Made by a program: the position numbers and the translations under genes. A stretch of 64,000 nt of DNA, taken from NCBI GenBank assembly GCA_028564705.1, contig JAPXFQ010000906.1, positions 62,001 to 126,000 of the forward strand, in the 5' to 3' direction. Under the pieces are notes generated by a model, which was given only the letters and a program-made list of their open reading frames with translations, did no database searches and was not told the origin of the DNA. This document shows, one piece after another, positions 47,207-59,691 of this stretch. How positions within the stretch are numbered: the first letter of the stretch is position 1; each line of letters begins with the position of its first letter. This DNA comes from Apricaphanius iberus. Its lineage: Eukaryota; Chordata; Actinopteri; Cyprinodontiformes; Aphaniidae.

Positions 47207-47730
47207 AACCCAGCCAGCAAGTCCATTTGGGGCCCATGAGGATTGAGGGCCCACATTACTTTTCTAATATTGGCCCCAAATGGGAAGCCCATTTATGGTG
47301 GCTAAAGGGGCCCCATAAAGTATAAATGTGGGCCAAACAAATGCGGGCTGGAGATGAGTAACATGCATGTGGGCTATATATGAAATATGAGTTGACTAAG
47401 TTGGCTTGTGCTGGAACATAACATGGAACAAAACTGGAAATAACATGTATGCCCCATGGAGTTCTAGTTACATGGGTGCAATATGGGAAACCCATATCTG
47501 TAACCTCTCTGAGTCCCGTGAGGGAGTAATGGTGGACTAAGTGGGGATGGATGGGGAAATTCAACGTCGATGTATGTTGGCTAAATGGGACCCAAAACAT
47601 ATAAATGTGGGCAATGTGAGCCCAAACTGGAGTTAGGTACCATTTATAGAGTATAAGTGGACATATTGGCTATGGTATGGAACTTGGAAACAACACGTGG
47701 GGACCATCTGGTTTTGGTTACATGGGTCCC
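47207..47730. repeat. GGGCCCCA-word repeat, part 1
   Basis: Many imperfect repeats of words such as GGGGCCCATGAGG, GGCCCCAAATGGG and CATGGGTGCAATATGGG, which are partly self-complementary. A related stretch lies at 50815-51235. Both are next to a shared direct repeat (47113-47157 and 51191-51234: a GGTTTAT... then TGTTGG..GGCCTAAAAA word). This is probably a fish-specific dispersed repeat. Confidence 0.5.
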
Positions 47731-47898
<168 letters not shown>

Positions 47899-48141
47899 GC
47901 ACAGCCTATATAAGCCCTGTGAGGGGTAAAGGTGGATTAAGTGCAGTTGAGTGCAGCTGTGACAAATTGTGCCAATCAGAAGCTGAGGCAGGGTTTTGCA
48001 GCTGTGGCAAACCTGTGGCTAAATTCCATTTTTCCTTTTTCTTTACCCTGGAAAAATCTTTTTTTGCCCCTTTCATTATAAGAAAACCTCACAAGTTTCA
48101 TTTTAGTTTTTTTTATTTCCATCTACCATTGAAAAGAAAGT

Positions 48142-48971
48142 AGGAAAAGATTTTTTAAATATTACTTTAAATAATTTTTTAATAATTACATGACTTGCTA
48201 CATGAGGAATGAAGGTTTTCTGCTATCCACTTAGGTAATGTTGTATTTTACTTTTTTGGGGCTATTTTTATATACAGTTTCGTAGTACATATGTTTTAAA
48301 TATCTTTAGTAAGCATTCAGAGGTAAAAGTCTGTTTTATATTATGCATGGTTGTAAAACATATTCTTTATCAGTATTTTAATTGGGGTAAGCTTTTAAGC
48401 AATAAAACTCTTGGGTAATTTACTGCATGTTGTAAAAACAGGATGTCTGTAGATTAGGATGTTAAGATAGAAGCTAGAAGTAGGGAGGACCCGGAACCAT
48501 AAAACCATAAAACTCAGAATGAACTTTTGAGCTGGACCCAAGAGGAGGACACTTCCATCTTATGAATGCATAATTCTTGACGGACCAGTCAGTGTCAAGA
48601 CACTTTTTAAAAAAAACGTTCTGATTGGAGCAGATTCCGATGGAGAAGAGACGCCCAGATCATGGGAAGTTTTGGATGTCTATAAAAGTTATGACATGAA
48701 AACCATTCGTTGTCAGATGTCTTTAATCTGGCCCAGAGAAAATGGGCATGTTTCTCTGTAAATTGCAATTTGTTAATCTGTTTAAAATAAAACTGAGAAC
48801 TGGAAATCGGGTCTTTGTCTCTGCTTGAACATGCACTGAATTATCTTTTTTACAAAAATTTAATTCTACAAAGGAGGAAAAGATTTTTGAAATATTACTT
48901 TAAATAATTTTTTAATAATTACATGACTTGCTACATGAGGAATGAAGGTTTTCTGCTATCCACTTAGGTAA
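48142..48971 (+). mobile_element. 97-bp direct repeats flanking an LTR-like segment
   Basis: 48142-48238 and 48875-48971 are direct repeats that differ at one base. The 636 bp between them contain a TATAAAAG (48681-48688), a polyadenylation word AATAAAA (48786-48792) and a segment ending TTCTACA (about 48870). This is the layout of a U3-R-U5 long terminal repeat. A possible LTR start (TG) lies near 48429. No internal retroviral or retrotransposon coding region is present. It may be a solo LTR within a local tandem duplication. Confidence 0.45.
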
Positions 48972-49152
48972 CCTGCTTGAGAATCAGTCTTCCAGATCAG
49001 TGCTTTTGATAAATTGTCCATTTGGGCTGAATGTGTACAAACTTGATTTTAACAAGGTCTAAACTGGTGTAATCTTTCAAGCCCACATAAGAATCTACAG
49101 GTGGAGCCTACATAAGTCCCCTGTACTCGTCAAGTTTGGCCCTACTTTCAAC

Positions 49153-49842
49153 CAGTGATGCCGGTAACGCGTTACTTAGTAGCGCGTTACTCCTAATATG
49201 ACCACTTTTTTAGTAACGACTAATCTAACGCGTTTCTTTTTTCATGCAGGTAATCAGATTAAAATTACTTGTTCAAGCCACTGTGAGTTACTATTTTTGT
49301 CATTTTCTTGAGCAAAAAGATATATTAGGTACATGGCGGCATTAGTATTAAGAAAACAAGTATCAATAGCGGTAAATATGATCCTACCTTCTACTGCTGC
49401 CGAAACAGCTGATAATCTCCTTTGCGGGTGCCATGTTTGTTTTGGCCTGAATCTGAGTTCTGTACTCTGTAGGCCTACTCTGCCCCCTAGTGGAACTCTC
49501 CATTTGTACATGCAGTGAGAGAGCAAGTATGTCCCCAAGACACAGCTTATTCCTTTATAGTTGCTGGTGTCAATGTGAGGTTAAAAAACAAGTATATATC
49601 CGTTCTTACTGTTAAAATGCACTTCAAATAAAGTGATTATATGTAAAAGTGGTTATTGTGTTTATGTTGAGGCAGTTCGGAGTGTTATTGGGAGCTGCAG
49701 AAAGTAACTAACAAAGTAACTTGTAATCTAACTTAGTTACTTTTAAAATAAAGTAATAAGTAAAGTAACTAAGTTACTTTTGGAAGGAGTAACCACTAGT
49801 CAGTAATCATATTACTTTTTCAAAGTAACTGTGTCAGCACTG
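49153..49842. mobile_element. 690-bp hAT non-autonomous element
   Basis: It starts CAGTGATGCCGGTAACGCGT and ends AACTGTGTCAGCACTG (inverted CAGTGCTGACACAGTT). It is flanked by an 8-bp duplication with one mismatch, CTTTCAAC (49145-49152) and CTTGCAAC (49843-49850). The subterminal regions are packed with GTAAC/GTTAC words in both directions, characteristic of this fish repeat. No transposase frame. Confidence 0.85.
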
Positions 49843-49849
49843 CTTGCAA

Positions 49850-50800
49850 CTCTTTCAGAACTAAGTTGAGGCTCACATACGAAAACACATGTAGTGCCAC
49901 AACCATGATGAATACGGACCTCTAGCTATAAGGCTGGCAATCCCACAATGATACTATTATATGGGAGAAGATGGCGGCTGAATGCTGTTAGCCATGCCAG
50001 GAGGACAGCCCGATGTCCAACCTAACTCTGACTATCTGTGGCCCTACTACCCACACACCCACAAGGCCTCACTGCTTGCTGTAAACATAGCTAGCACCCC
50101 ATGCTAGCACTAGCTGAAACAGCTATCTAAAGCCTTTTTTAATTGTGGCTTGAGTTTCACTCGCCATCGTTTCAATGGATTTCGAAGAAACATACATGTA
50201 AGGTTTAGTCTGAGCAGAGTTTAATTAGTTGGAATAAACAATTGTAAGGATTGCTTTGATTGTCTATTTCACTGTTTTGCTACGTCTGTAAGAATTCACT
50301 TCTTCAATTGTTTGCGTATGAACACGCTGTTTGGCCTGTGGTATGAACATGGTGTTCAAAGGTTTATGACTAATAGTTTATTTTCAAAAATATAAAAATG
50401 AGTTGCTCCACCCACCTTTACTTTGGTAGTTAAGTTTTATTATTCTTTTGCTTAGTAGTTTAGTTGCGTGTTAGTAGTCTGATGAATTTGTTGATTAAAA
50501 TGTTTTGACTCAATTCTTTTTGCCAATAAACTCTTGTATTTTGGAAAATTGTTTATTATTTCACATGTCTAGTAACTTGCTTTTCAATTAACAGCAAGAG
50601 CTCATTTCTTCTTTTGTTTACTTATCTTAGCCTTGTCAGGAAGTTAATTATAAACCGAGAGAGAACTATTTTGCAGTTCTTTTGTTGATTTACAGGATGG
50701 TGCTTGTACGTACTAATTTTGACATTAAAATATTCATCTTATTAATAGTTGCCCTAAGCAATTATTCATAATTTCCCAATTACCAAAACCTACCTATTGT
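49850..50800. other. intergenic with a YY1-type promoter-like patch
   Basis: At 49974 GAAGATGGCGGCTGAATGC is a good YY1-type initiator word, followed by about 200 bp of more balanced composition and then AT-rich DNA. It could be the 5' end of a dead retroelement. No coding sequence follows (the ATG in the word opens only five codons). Confidence 0.35.
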
Positions 50801-50814
50801 AGCACAACACACAT

Positions 50815-51235
50815 GTAGGACCACATTGGAAACTTTTGACAAACCTACATGAAACCCATAACGGGTCCTATTTGGGTCCTACTTAAAGCATAGTCAGGTC
50901 CCTATGAGGTCAAACAAGTGGGGCCTAAATGGGTTTCTTATAAGTTGCCCTGTTGGGCCCCATTCAATGTCTATTTTGATTCCAATATGTGCCCATATGG
51001 GTCCTACATGGGTCATTTCTTACATGCAATGCTGGGCCCTACTTCAAAGCCACTGTTGGCCCACCTGCAGCCTACATGGGAAAACACACATGTGGACGCA
51101 CCATGGAAACTGTGGACAAACCCACTTGGGACCCATATCTTCAGCCCCTTACAATCCTCATGGACTCCACATGGAGTTGCTGGCAGGGAATGGTCTCTGG
51201 TTTATGTGGTTTATGTTGGTGGCCGGCCTAAAAAT
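50815..51235. repeat. GGGCCCCA-word repeat, part 2
   Basis: Same style as 47207-47730 (TTGGGCCCCATTCAATG, CATATGGGTCCTACATGGGTC, CCTACATGGGAAAACACAC). The overlapping open frames here on the plus strand are by-products of this repeat and carry no domain. Confidence 0.5.
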
Positions 51236-51239
51236 GTTT

Positions 51240-54200
51240 AGTTGCTTTTTATCCACTTAGTCTATTTTTTTAACAGGTCCAGCTTCCACAGCTCAAAATT
51301 TTTGAGCACAGTGTTAAACAGTTCACTTGTTAACGTTACAGGCTATTTGTTATTGCGAGGGGAAGTTAAAATGAATAGATTGAATTAATTTTTATTAATT
51401 AAACAGCTCTCTTACTAAAAATGAGACTTTTGTCTAAATGAGACTTATCCTATTGCAAATAAAATTTATTAATGACTGAATGAATGAGAAGATAGATAGA
51501 TAGATATAGATATATCTTGGATAAAAAATGTTTTATCTTATATTTTCTCTTCTTTGTGGGTGGTATGAAAAAACCTGCCACCTACACACAGCAAAGACCT
51601 GACAGCCAGTCAACATCTGTATATCTGGGGAAAAAGAGGATAAATCACTGGATAACCAGTCTGGACCTTAGACTGGTCACAAGAAGTGAATGGCTAAATG
51701 GATCAGCAGTTGTTGGCCTTTTTGTCTGTGCAAGAATCTAAAGGCACATGCTGGGTGGTAAAAAATGTCAAAGGCTGACTGAGGATCCATTGTAGTGGTT
51801 TCCAGTGGTAGCAGTCCAGCTTTGTTCCCTGAGTTGTTCTTCATTAGCATATCAATATTCAGAGGGGTTAACACTGGGCAGAGGTGGCAGCCTTTTTAGC
51901 AGAAAGTACACCCTCTTGCACAAGTACTCAAACCTCTATTTGGCATTCAGCTGTTAAGGGCCAGCTGTTCAGTTTAATGAAAGGTTAGTGAGAACTGTCT
52001 GTGATCCAAAAGTGGAGGAACTTTTTTCTTATCATAGTTTGGTTGAATTCTTTTCTTTAATTTTTCAAAGATTATTTTAGATGTTTTGCGCCACAACATA
52101 AACATTTTGACCCATTTTTCTTATGACATGTATGACTAACAAAAGCATACAATGGTGTCACCCTTCCCACCCCACACCACCCATCCCAACTCTCCCCTCC
52201 CCTCTGCTCTAGCCATCTGACCCCCAAGACGGGTAGGATGGTGGACAGTTAGCCTTGTGTGGTGTTGGGCGTGTGTGTCTGTGTATGTTTGCAGGCCAAA
52301 GCCAGCAGAGTATCGGTTAGAGTGAGGGCCAAGCAGAGAAGCGGTTGGACAGTTTAGCCAGCTGCTCGGGGTTGCCAGACCCGGCTGGCCTGGTCAGTGA
52401 AACCTTGCCAGATGGAGCTATTTCAAAACAATGAGAGTTGCTCACTATAGTTAAAAACTATATGCTGGTTACTCAGGCGACAAGGAAGGGTGGGTGCTTG
52501 CTATACATGAAAATTGACCATTTCTTCGAGCTGAAATATTGAGTTCTAATTGGCATCTCACACTTCAAGCATAACTGACTCAGCCAAATAAATCTACACC
52601 CATAAACTATTTGTATTAAAACGCAACAAAAAATAAAGTCAACTAGTGATACGTTCTCTATAAGTTTTGTTTACCTTTCACACATGTTTTTGCTCCTCCT
52701 TTTTCTCCCCAAAACAGCAACAGGCGGAGGTGTCTGGGGACGGACCTCCGCATAAGAGTGACCAAGCCTGTGTAATGAGCCGTGTGATTGGTCCCCTCCC
52801 TCCCGGACAAGGCCACTCTTTCGAGGACATGATTGATCATGACAGAAGCACAAAGGCTGCCTGGTGTCAGAGGGGTGGCATGGGTGCACACAGACCCCCT
52901 GCAGCAACACTCGGACCCCCCCACCCCAGCACCAAACCCCATTTTGGTTGGGTTTTGAACGGTTACACACGCATAACAGCATGCATTCACATAGAGTACA
53001 TGTGCATATTTACTGTAAGTATACAGGGAAATGTTAAAATAAAAGCAGAGCCTTGTGTTTTTCTAGGTAGCTAATTTAAAATATTAAATAGTGAGTAAAA
53101 TAGTAAACATATGATATGACAAATAAATGTTTTTGATAAAACGTAAAGACAGAAATGTTATGAAACTCTCGTTTATGAGGTTTAAAAGCAAAAATGTACA
53201 GCTATGTTAAAGTTTTGACTGTATAGCTCCAGTTTATTTGTCTTTGTGTTTGGACAAAAAAACTCAGTTTCAATGCATTCCAACAATGACATCAAGAGAC
53301 AATTTTATTTTCATACTTATGGAAACAATTCGTCTATGTTCATTATTCATTTCAAGTCAGTTAACTCTAACTTATTTTAATAACAATATTACAAAATGAA
53401 AAAATAATTCGGAACATATCATTAGAAAAAAAGGCCAATATTGAGGGGTTTTTCACACCTGCCGGATAAAAAAAAAAAGGTATAAATTTGATCTAAATGA
53501 ATTCACACATGAAAAAATATACAGATCAATTTACAATGTTTACTTTTTCTTCAGATTTGAATGAATATTTGCATTTCTAAGACTATTACATTTTGATGTC
53601 AAGTGATTCTTCTTGAAATAGAGTGGAGAGTTTCAATCTGAAACATCTTGCTTGTTCTTTTGAAGTGATCCTTGTCCACATGACACTCTTGAGACCACTG
53701 ATCCAACTCATCAGGGTCAAAAATCAAGTTTCCTGAGGTGCAATAGGCACAGTCCTTAAAGAGGACCATTAATTGCCCAACAACAGCTGCGGTCTCAAGT
53801 GGGACACAGGTGGGATAACAATTTGCCAATCATTTTTGATGATGCTCCAACAATGTTGCATTGTACAAACAAGAAAGAATCAGATCCTTGGTATGATTTT
53901 ATCTAAATAATTGTAGGAATAAAGGAAAGTTGCAATATAGCAATCGCAGTTATATCTCCGACTTGGCATTGGACTTCAATGACTTTCCTACAGTATTATA
54001 ACCTTGAGTAGAAATATTACAGTTTCAAGATATTGACACAAACATTTTAAGATAAAATCATAAAAATATATAATTGTTTCATATTATTTGAAAGCAACAA
54101 TTAGTCATACCACAAAAAATTATTTTATTTTGATACATAAACAACAATATCTTAGACTAAAAGCCTGATGTATTTAGTGGTAGTTATCAGGTATGTTGTT

Positions 54201-54990
54201 TTTTTTTTGTTGCCAAAAGTCACTTAAAGTCTCATTTTTTAGACAGTGAAATGTAATGCAAGCATATTTCATTTTTGAGGCTGTGAATCGTAATATAAAT
54301 ATATTAGAATTTTTTGGGGGCGGGAAAATATATATATATATATTTTGGCCTTTATAATCCACTTGCTTCTTTCTATTTCAAAACCTAAACTACTTTACAC
54401 TTTAAAATCTAAACTGCATTTTATCAAAGGGAACATAACTTTTTCAAAACATTGTTTTTTTTTAGATTTTATCTATTTTAAAACCTTTATTTTTTCTGTG
54501 AAAACAAAAAAGATGATCTTGTACAATGTTGTTTTTTGTTTAGGATTGACTGAGATTGAGACAAACATCAAATTCACACTGTATAGACTGGGCAAAAATT
54601 GATGTTATGATTAAATACTGAGCCCAGAGTCTGGCACTATTTAAGACAGAGTTTAATACGGGAGTGTGGGGAAGATAAGGAGGAACTTACCCAGCATTCA
54701 TGCAAAAAACAAAGAAAACACTGATGAAAAAGTTTTTTTTTCGTTTTTACTTCGTTTTTGTTGCAGGACGAGTGTCCTAATTGCCTTGAGCGAACTAATG
54801 AGCACCATAGTACTTTTATAATTGGCTTAAACCGATGGTAAGCTGGGGTGCTGGGTGACTAAAATTAAATCAAAGCTGTACATCAGAAGCAGTGTTAGGA
54901 TCCTAATTGGCAAATGAGTGAACTGTGGCACATAGACAACTAAGAAACTCTGTGTAAGAATGTGGTTGTTTACTGTAGAGCGGGCATAAC
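51240..54990. other. intergenic, partly GC-richer and unique
   Basis: 51490-51515 has a short GATA-type microsatellite. 52190-53000 is unusually GC-rich for the window (C-rich around 52160-52210, 52790-52930). It has open frames on both strands, but none shows a domain or typical codon structure. It might hold regulatory DNA or an uncharacterised transcript. 53000-54990 is AT-rich with nothing recognised. Confidence 0.45.
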
Positions 54991-55029
54991 CAAGACCGAA
55001 TGTGGTCCTATGCAACATTTGATTTTGTA

Positions 55030-56220
55030 GTACATTTATAGAGTGGGGCAAAAAATATTTGACAACCAGTGATTGTGAAGGTTGTCCAACTTAAAAAGAT
55101 GAGAGAAGTCTGTAATTTTCATTGGAGGTACACTTAAACTGTGAGAGACAGTAGCTAAAAGCATTCACAAATTTTTTATTGGATTGAAATCTGGAGACTG
55201 GCTAGTCTACTCCAGAAACTTGAAATGCTTTTTATTTAGTAAATCCTTAATTGTCCAGGTTGTGTGTTTGGGATCATTATTGTGCTGGAAGATCAAGACA
55301 TGTTTCATCTTCAGCGCTCTCACTGATGGAAGGAGGTTTTTGCCCAAAATCTTACAATACATGGCCCCATTCATTTTTTTCATAGTATGGATTAGTTGTC
55401 CTGCCCCCTTTGCAGAAAAAAAACAGTTCCAAAGCCTAATGTTTCCATCCCCATGGATTGGCCATTCTTCCCCCTCCAAACACCGCAAGTGGGGTTCATA
55501 CCCAAAAGTTCTATTTTGGTTTCATCTGACCACATGACAAATCCTCCTCTGGATCATCAAGAAGGTCTCTGGCAAATTGTACACAGGCATGGACATGAAC
55601 TGGCTAAAGCAGTGGGACATCAGGATTTTAAAAGGTTACTAACAAAAATATTTGTTACTGTGGTTCCAGCTCTCTCTAGGTCAGGGATCCCCACCTCCAG
55701 GCCTCGAGGGCTGGTATCCTGCAGGTTTTAGTTATTTCCCTGGTTCAACACACCAGAATCAAATAATGGCTCGTTAGCAGACCTCTGCAGAACTTTGCAA
55801 TGCTGAGGAGGAAGATAGAGAATTTGAATCAGCTGTGTTGGAGCAGAGACACCTCTAAAACTGGTAGGACATCGGCCCTTGAGGCCTGGACTTGAGGATC
55901 CCTGCTCTAGGTAATTGACCATTTCCCCCTGTTAAGTTCTGGACTGTTTCCTTACTGTTCTCAAGATCATATGTACCCTGCGAGGTGAGATCTTGCCAGT
56001 ATCCAATCATCTAATAATGGTTCCAACATTTGATCTCTTCTCACCAAGCTCCTTGTCTATTGTAGATTGGCTCATCACTGTCTTGTGCAGGTGTACAATC
56101 TTGTCCCTGGTGTCCTTGGACAGGTATCTGGTCTTGGCCATGGTGAAGGATTGAGTCTGACTGTTTGAAGGTGTAGACAGGTGTCTTTTATACGGATAAT
56201 GAATTCAAACAGGTGTCATT
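55030..56220 (-). mobile_element. decayed Tc1-like transposon carrying a nested hAT MITE
   Basis: It begins TAGAGTGGGGCAAAAAATAT and continues with the recognised terminal region AAAAAGATGAGAGAAGTC. On the minus strand the transposase remains as [20 protein letters not shown] and later [20 protein letters not shown]. The second piece contains the FQxDNDPKHT block with the second catalytic aspartate; here the D before the N is replaced by H. The N-terminal part ([19 protein letters not shown] region, about 56085-56140) is also visible. Frameshifts and the nested insertion at 55682 show it is dead. The right terminal repeat is missing. Confidence 0.85.
55682..55904. mobile_element. 223-bp hAT MITE inserted in the Tc1 element
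   Basis: The left CAGGGATCCCCACCTCCAGG pairs with the right end (reverse complement CAGGGATCCTCAAGTCCAGG). It is flanked by a perfect 8-bp target duplication CTCTAGGT (55674-55681 and 55905-55912). The transposase sequence resumes on the far side, so this insertion is younger than the Tc1 copy. Confidence 0.95.
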
Positions 56221-56221
56221 A

Positions 56222-56258
56222 GATTAGGTTTGGTTAGGTTAGGTTAGGTTAGGTTAGT
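56222..56258. repeat. short (TTAGG)n tract
   Basis: About six imperfect-to-perfect units of the pentamer, directly after the truncated Tc1 end. This is a simple repeat and is not the vertebrate telomere hexamer TTAGGG. Confidence 0.85.
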
Positions 56259-56259
56259 A

Positions 56260-59027
56260 CAAGATAGAGGAGCTTCTTAACACTACAATGGCCACTATAC
56301 TGTAACTACCAGAACAGCCACAAGTGATTATTTTGACTGTTGCATTTAAACCTTCATTAATTACCTCACAAGTTCACTACTGAGATAATACTAAATTTAA
56401 TTAGCCAAACAACGTTTTTCAAACCATAACAAGATGGAAAAAAGACTATTTAAAATTTAATAGATGAAGTTTAATTATACCAGGTTGTACCTGAATTGAA
56501 CATAAGCCTAAAACTATTCGTATAACATAGAAGAGCATTGTTTTTCAATCAACTCATTTGAAAAACCTAACAAAACCTATTTATATATAATATAGACCTA
56601 ACACTATAACCTGTTTCAAAAGATAATGCCGCATTAATGCCAACATCAGGGAGTCTTTTGTTCATTCATAAGTGCTCAGCCTGTAGCAGCAATTTACCAT
56701 GGTCAGGTGCTTTTCACATAAAATTACACCATGCTGGGATAAAGGGGGGTATAGGGGTGGTGTCCCGGCAGTCGATGTACAAGTTTGCCTATAAATCCTG
56801 AGACAAAAGAGTTGGTGGAAAACAGAAAATAGTTGGACATAACTTGCTTTTTATCCTGATTAAAGCTCCACACCTTAAGTCTTTTTGCTGCTCCAAAAAG
56901 TGTCCTTCACAGTCCCTGTGAACTGCTTGGGGATCTGCTCTTCAGCTCTAAAAGCCAGAAGCACCCAGACATCAGCATCACTCCAGTTTGCCACCTCAGC
57001 TGATACAGTTTACAAATGTTAAATTAACCCCCTTTGTTTATTTGCATTTTAAGTACTGTTGCAGGCAAGGGTTCAGCGCACAATCCACACATTCTGTGGC
57101 AGCAATAAGACCAGCGTTGCGGCAATATTGTGGTATATTACTATCAAGCTTGCCGGCATGAATGCCACAGTATTCCTGCAACACCATTCCACTTTGGTGC
57201 ATTCAAAAGACACACTGTGCCATAAGTATTACCCTAAAATGCCACCACGGTGCATCTTATGAAAAAACCTTTTGATTTATCAACTTAAATACCCTAAAAA
57301 GCACTTGAGTTAGCGCAGCACAGAAAAAGTTAAACTGACATTTCATAACAGCATTTGAGTGACTATCAGAAGACATTAGACACCCCCTTTTCCTCAAGAT
57401 CTCCTCCAACTTACTCTCTGACAATGAACTTTCATTCGTCCAGCAGATTGTTGCTGCCATCAGACTCATTCTCCTGGCCATATTGTTCATCAGAATCATT
57501 ACTGTCCATGCTCATTGGTCTTTCTAAACCAACTTCTATGTAATATGTTTTTTTAGACCTCTGTATCATTTTATCTGTGACAGACATAAAAGAAAATAAG
57601 ATAGACTATGAGAAATTGTAGCCGGATTAAACACCACTGAAGATGGTTTGGACAAACCGCCGTCAATATTCATGCCTTGTCGTACTATTTTTATCTTGCC
57701 TGGGAAAATTGAATTAGAACAGCATGAAATTCTCTGCAGTCCAAATAACTACCTGTGGTCGAAATAGGTAGACATTATTAGCTTTCATTTATCCTTTAAA
57801 CACTCAATATGAAATAGAATTTTTTATAAACGTTTACAGCGTTTTAGGAAAAATCATGAAAAATCAAGGCTTTATGTTTTTAAGTAATTAAACATGTAAA
57901 TTGAAAAACTGTCAAAATGACTGTCATGGCAGTTCTAGAAGCAGTACCAGATCTATGAGGGCCAGAGTTTTTGCTTTTTTTAGGTTATGAATATTTTTTT
58001 TTTTCTGCACCATTATACACTTAAATGATTTAAAAATCATACAATGTGAATGTGAACATTTTTTTTCTACATTCTTTCTTTCATAGTTGAAGTGTACCTA
58101 GGATGTAATGTAATGACCATGCTTTAATTAGAACCTTCCAATAAGATATATCATGTCTGTTTTGCCATCAACATTCAGCTCAGTCTACTGTATTGAAATA
58201 CGGTTATGTGTCGAGATTTTACAAAATCTCCTAACACAAGTTTGAGCATAGTTATTTCTGTTTATTAGCGGGTATCAGAACCAACTGGATGTCATACAAA
58301 TTGAAATGTGTCTTTTCAAACCTTTTATCTTCCCACTTCACAAACACATAACTACAAAGAAACAGGGTGATCCACAAACCTTCACATCACTAAAAGGATA
58401 TGCCATATTGTTTTACTTTTATTTTATTGCAGTAAAACTTAAAAAATAAAAGTGTTTATGTGGTTCTTTTACTGTTTTTGACTTTGAGTCATCAATAATA
58501 GAGTGAAAAATACTTGCGCCAAATAATGTGTTCTTATGCAGTGATAATAGGAGTTTAAGTTTATGGGTATTGAATAATTCCTTTATGGCCATGACATAGA
58601 AGTTTAAAGAGAAAAAAATGCAATATGCTGAGCTGATATAGAATTCTGTCGGAACATTTTAATATAATATAATTTTGAGGTCTAAAACATCGACTAAGTT
58701 AACTTATATGTCTGACCAGCTCTGACAACATCTTTGTCATTCTGGTCAGATATAAAAATAAGTCATGCAACAAACGTTATAATAATTTCTAAAATGCAAA
58801 CCGTTAATACATGTATTTTTAACAAGTTTTGATAGCACTATAGCTCACTGGTAATTTTTGTAAAAATAACTACATGCCCACACAGTTCACTCATATCATT
58901 TAAGTCACTAGGTTTAAAAAAATAATATAAAATAAAGCTAACAAAAAATGGAAACGCAGGACAACAATGTTCCTTCCCCACACTGTTCGTCTTGAAAGAC
59001 TGACACGTGCAACAAAATAAAGATAAG

Positions 59028-59030
<3 letters not shown>
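56260..59030. other. intergenic upstream of lhx3
   Basis: Mostly AT-rich. 56880-57250 is more balanced and unique. 57260-57500 has a minus-strand open frame (SESKLEEILRKRGCLMSSDS) without a recognised domain or start context. No gene is supported. Confidence 0.5.

Positions 59031-59068
<38 letters not shown>
59031..59068. repeat. (GA)n microsatellite upstream of lhx3a
   Basis: A 38-bp perfect GA tract in the proximal upstream region of the first lhx3 exon. GA tracts can bind GAGA-type factors, but no function is shown. Confidence 0.95.
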
Positions 59069-59071
<3 letters not shown>

Positions 59072-59621
59072 GGGAGGGCAAGAGCTGAATGCTCTGTGTG
59101 GGTGAGCTTTAAAGATTGCCACGGTGGGTGATGGAGCAGCACACACGCCCCCGCTGCCAGGTTGGAGGAACTCCCCCTTCAGCACCTTGGACAGAGGCAA
59201 CGCTGCCCGCCAGAGATCTTTTACGGGAAGTGGAAAAGCGCAGGCTCACAGTCCGGTCAGCTGACACCGCTCATGGTCTGACACTTTCCACTGCTAACCC
59301 AGCCATCATCCTTGGTTTAGCAACAACGCACCTACGAGTTACTAAACGTGAACACTGGAAAATCTCGCTTCGGGTGGCTGACGACGGGGGGGGGGAGAAA
59401 GATAGTTTTTTTGGTGTTTTTTTTCTCGTTTTAGGTTGGGGGTTTTTTTCTGCCCACAAGCGAGCAAACTTTAACTCAGTCTCAAGAGGATACACACCAA
59501 AGAAAGTGTGGGTTTAGATCCACTCAGCAGGTTCTCTAACGGTTTTTTATTATTAGTATTCGTTTTTTAAATCACTGACTCGCGTCTCTTGTCAGACTTT
59601 TTTTCTTCCGCTTCTTCAAAG
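59069..59621 (+). promoter_or_regulatory. lhx3: lhx3a promoter region and 5' UTR
   Basis: GC content rises sharply from about 59080 to 59400 relative to the flanks, and the stretch leads directly to the lhx3a start. There is no clear TATA box. The transcription start is not determined. Open frames here on both strands are short and not coding-like. Confidence 0.5.
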
Positions 59622-59691
59622 ATGCTGCTTGAACACCCAGGGTCAAGCTGTCAAAATACTGGGAATTTCTCCCGATACAGTTCGAACCAAG
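59622..59691 (+). CDS. lhx3: LIM-homeobox protein Lhx3, isoform a first coding exon (partial gene)
   Basis: Lhx3 is a nuclear LIM-homeodomain factor needed for pituitary and motor-neuron specification. The ATG at 59622 (AAAGATGC context) opens MLLEHPGSSCQNTGNFSRYS then SNQ, and the exon ends CAAG|GTAAGA in phase 1. Vertebrate Lhx3a also begins MLLE, and the rest fits the fish N-terminus as I remember it. Phase 1 (ending in G) fits a second exon starting with the Glu/Asp codon of the EIPLCAGC-type LIM1 start, which lies beyond the window. Only 23 residues of about 400 are here, so no LIM or homeobox residue is visible. Assignment rests on this exon, the matching isoform-b exon and synteny with gpsm1. 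Confidence 0.85.

Noticed and set aside
50904..51260. Three overlapping plus-strand frames
   Set aside because: All lie in the GGGCCCCA-word repeat and are by-products of it.
52658..53074. Overlapping frames of 100-135 codons on both strands
   Set aside because: They arise from a GC-rich stretch with few stops. They overlap each other in several frames and show no domain.
56222..56258. Interstitial telomere
   Set aside because: The unit is TTAGG, not the vertebrate TTAGGG. The tract is very short and sits at a transposon end.
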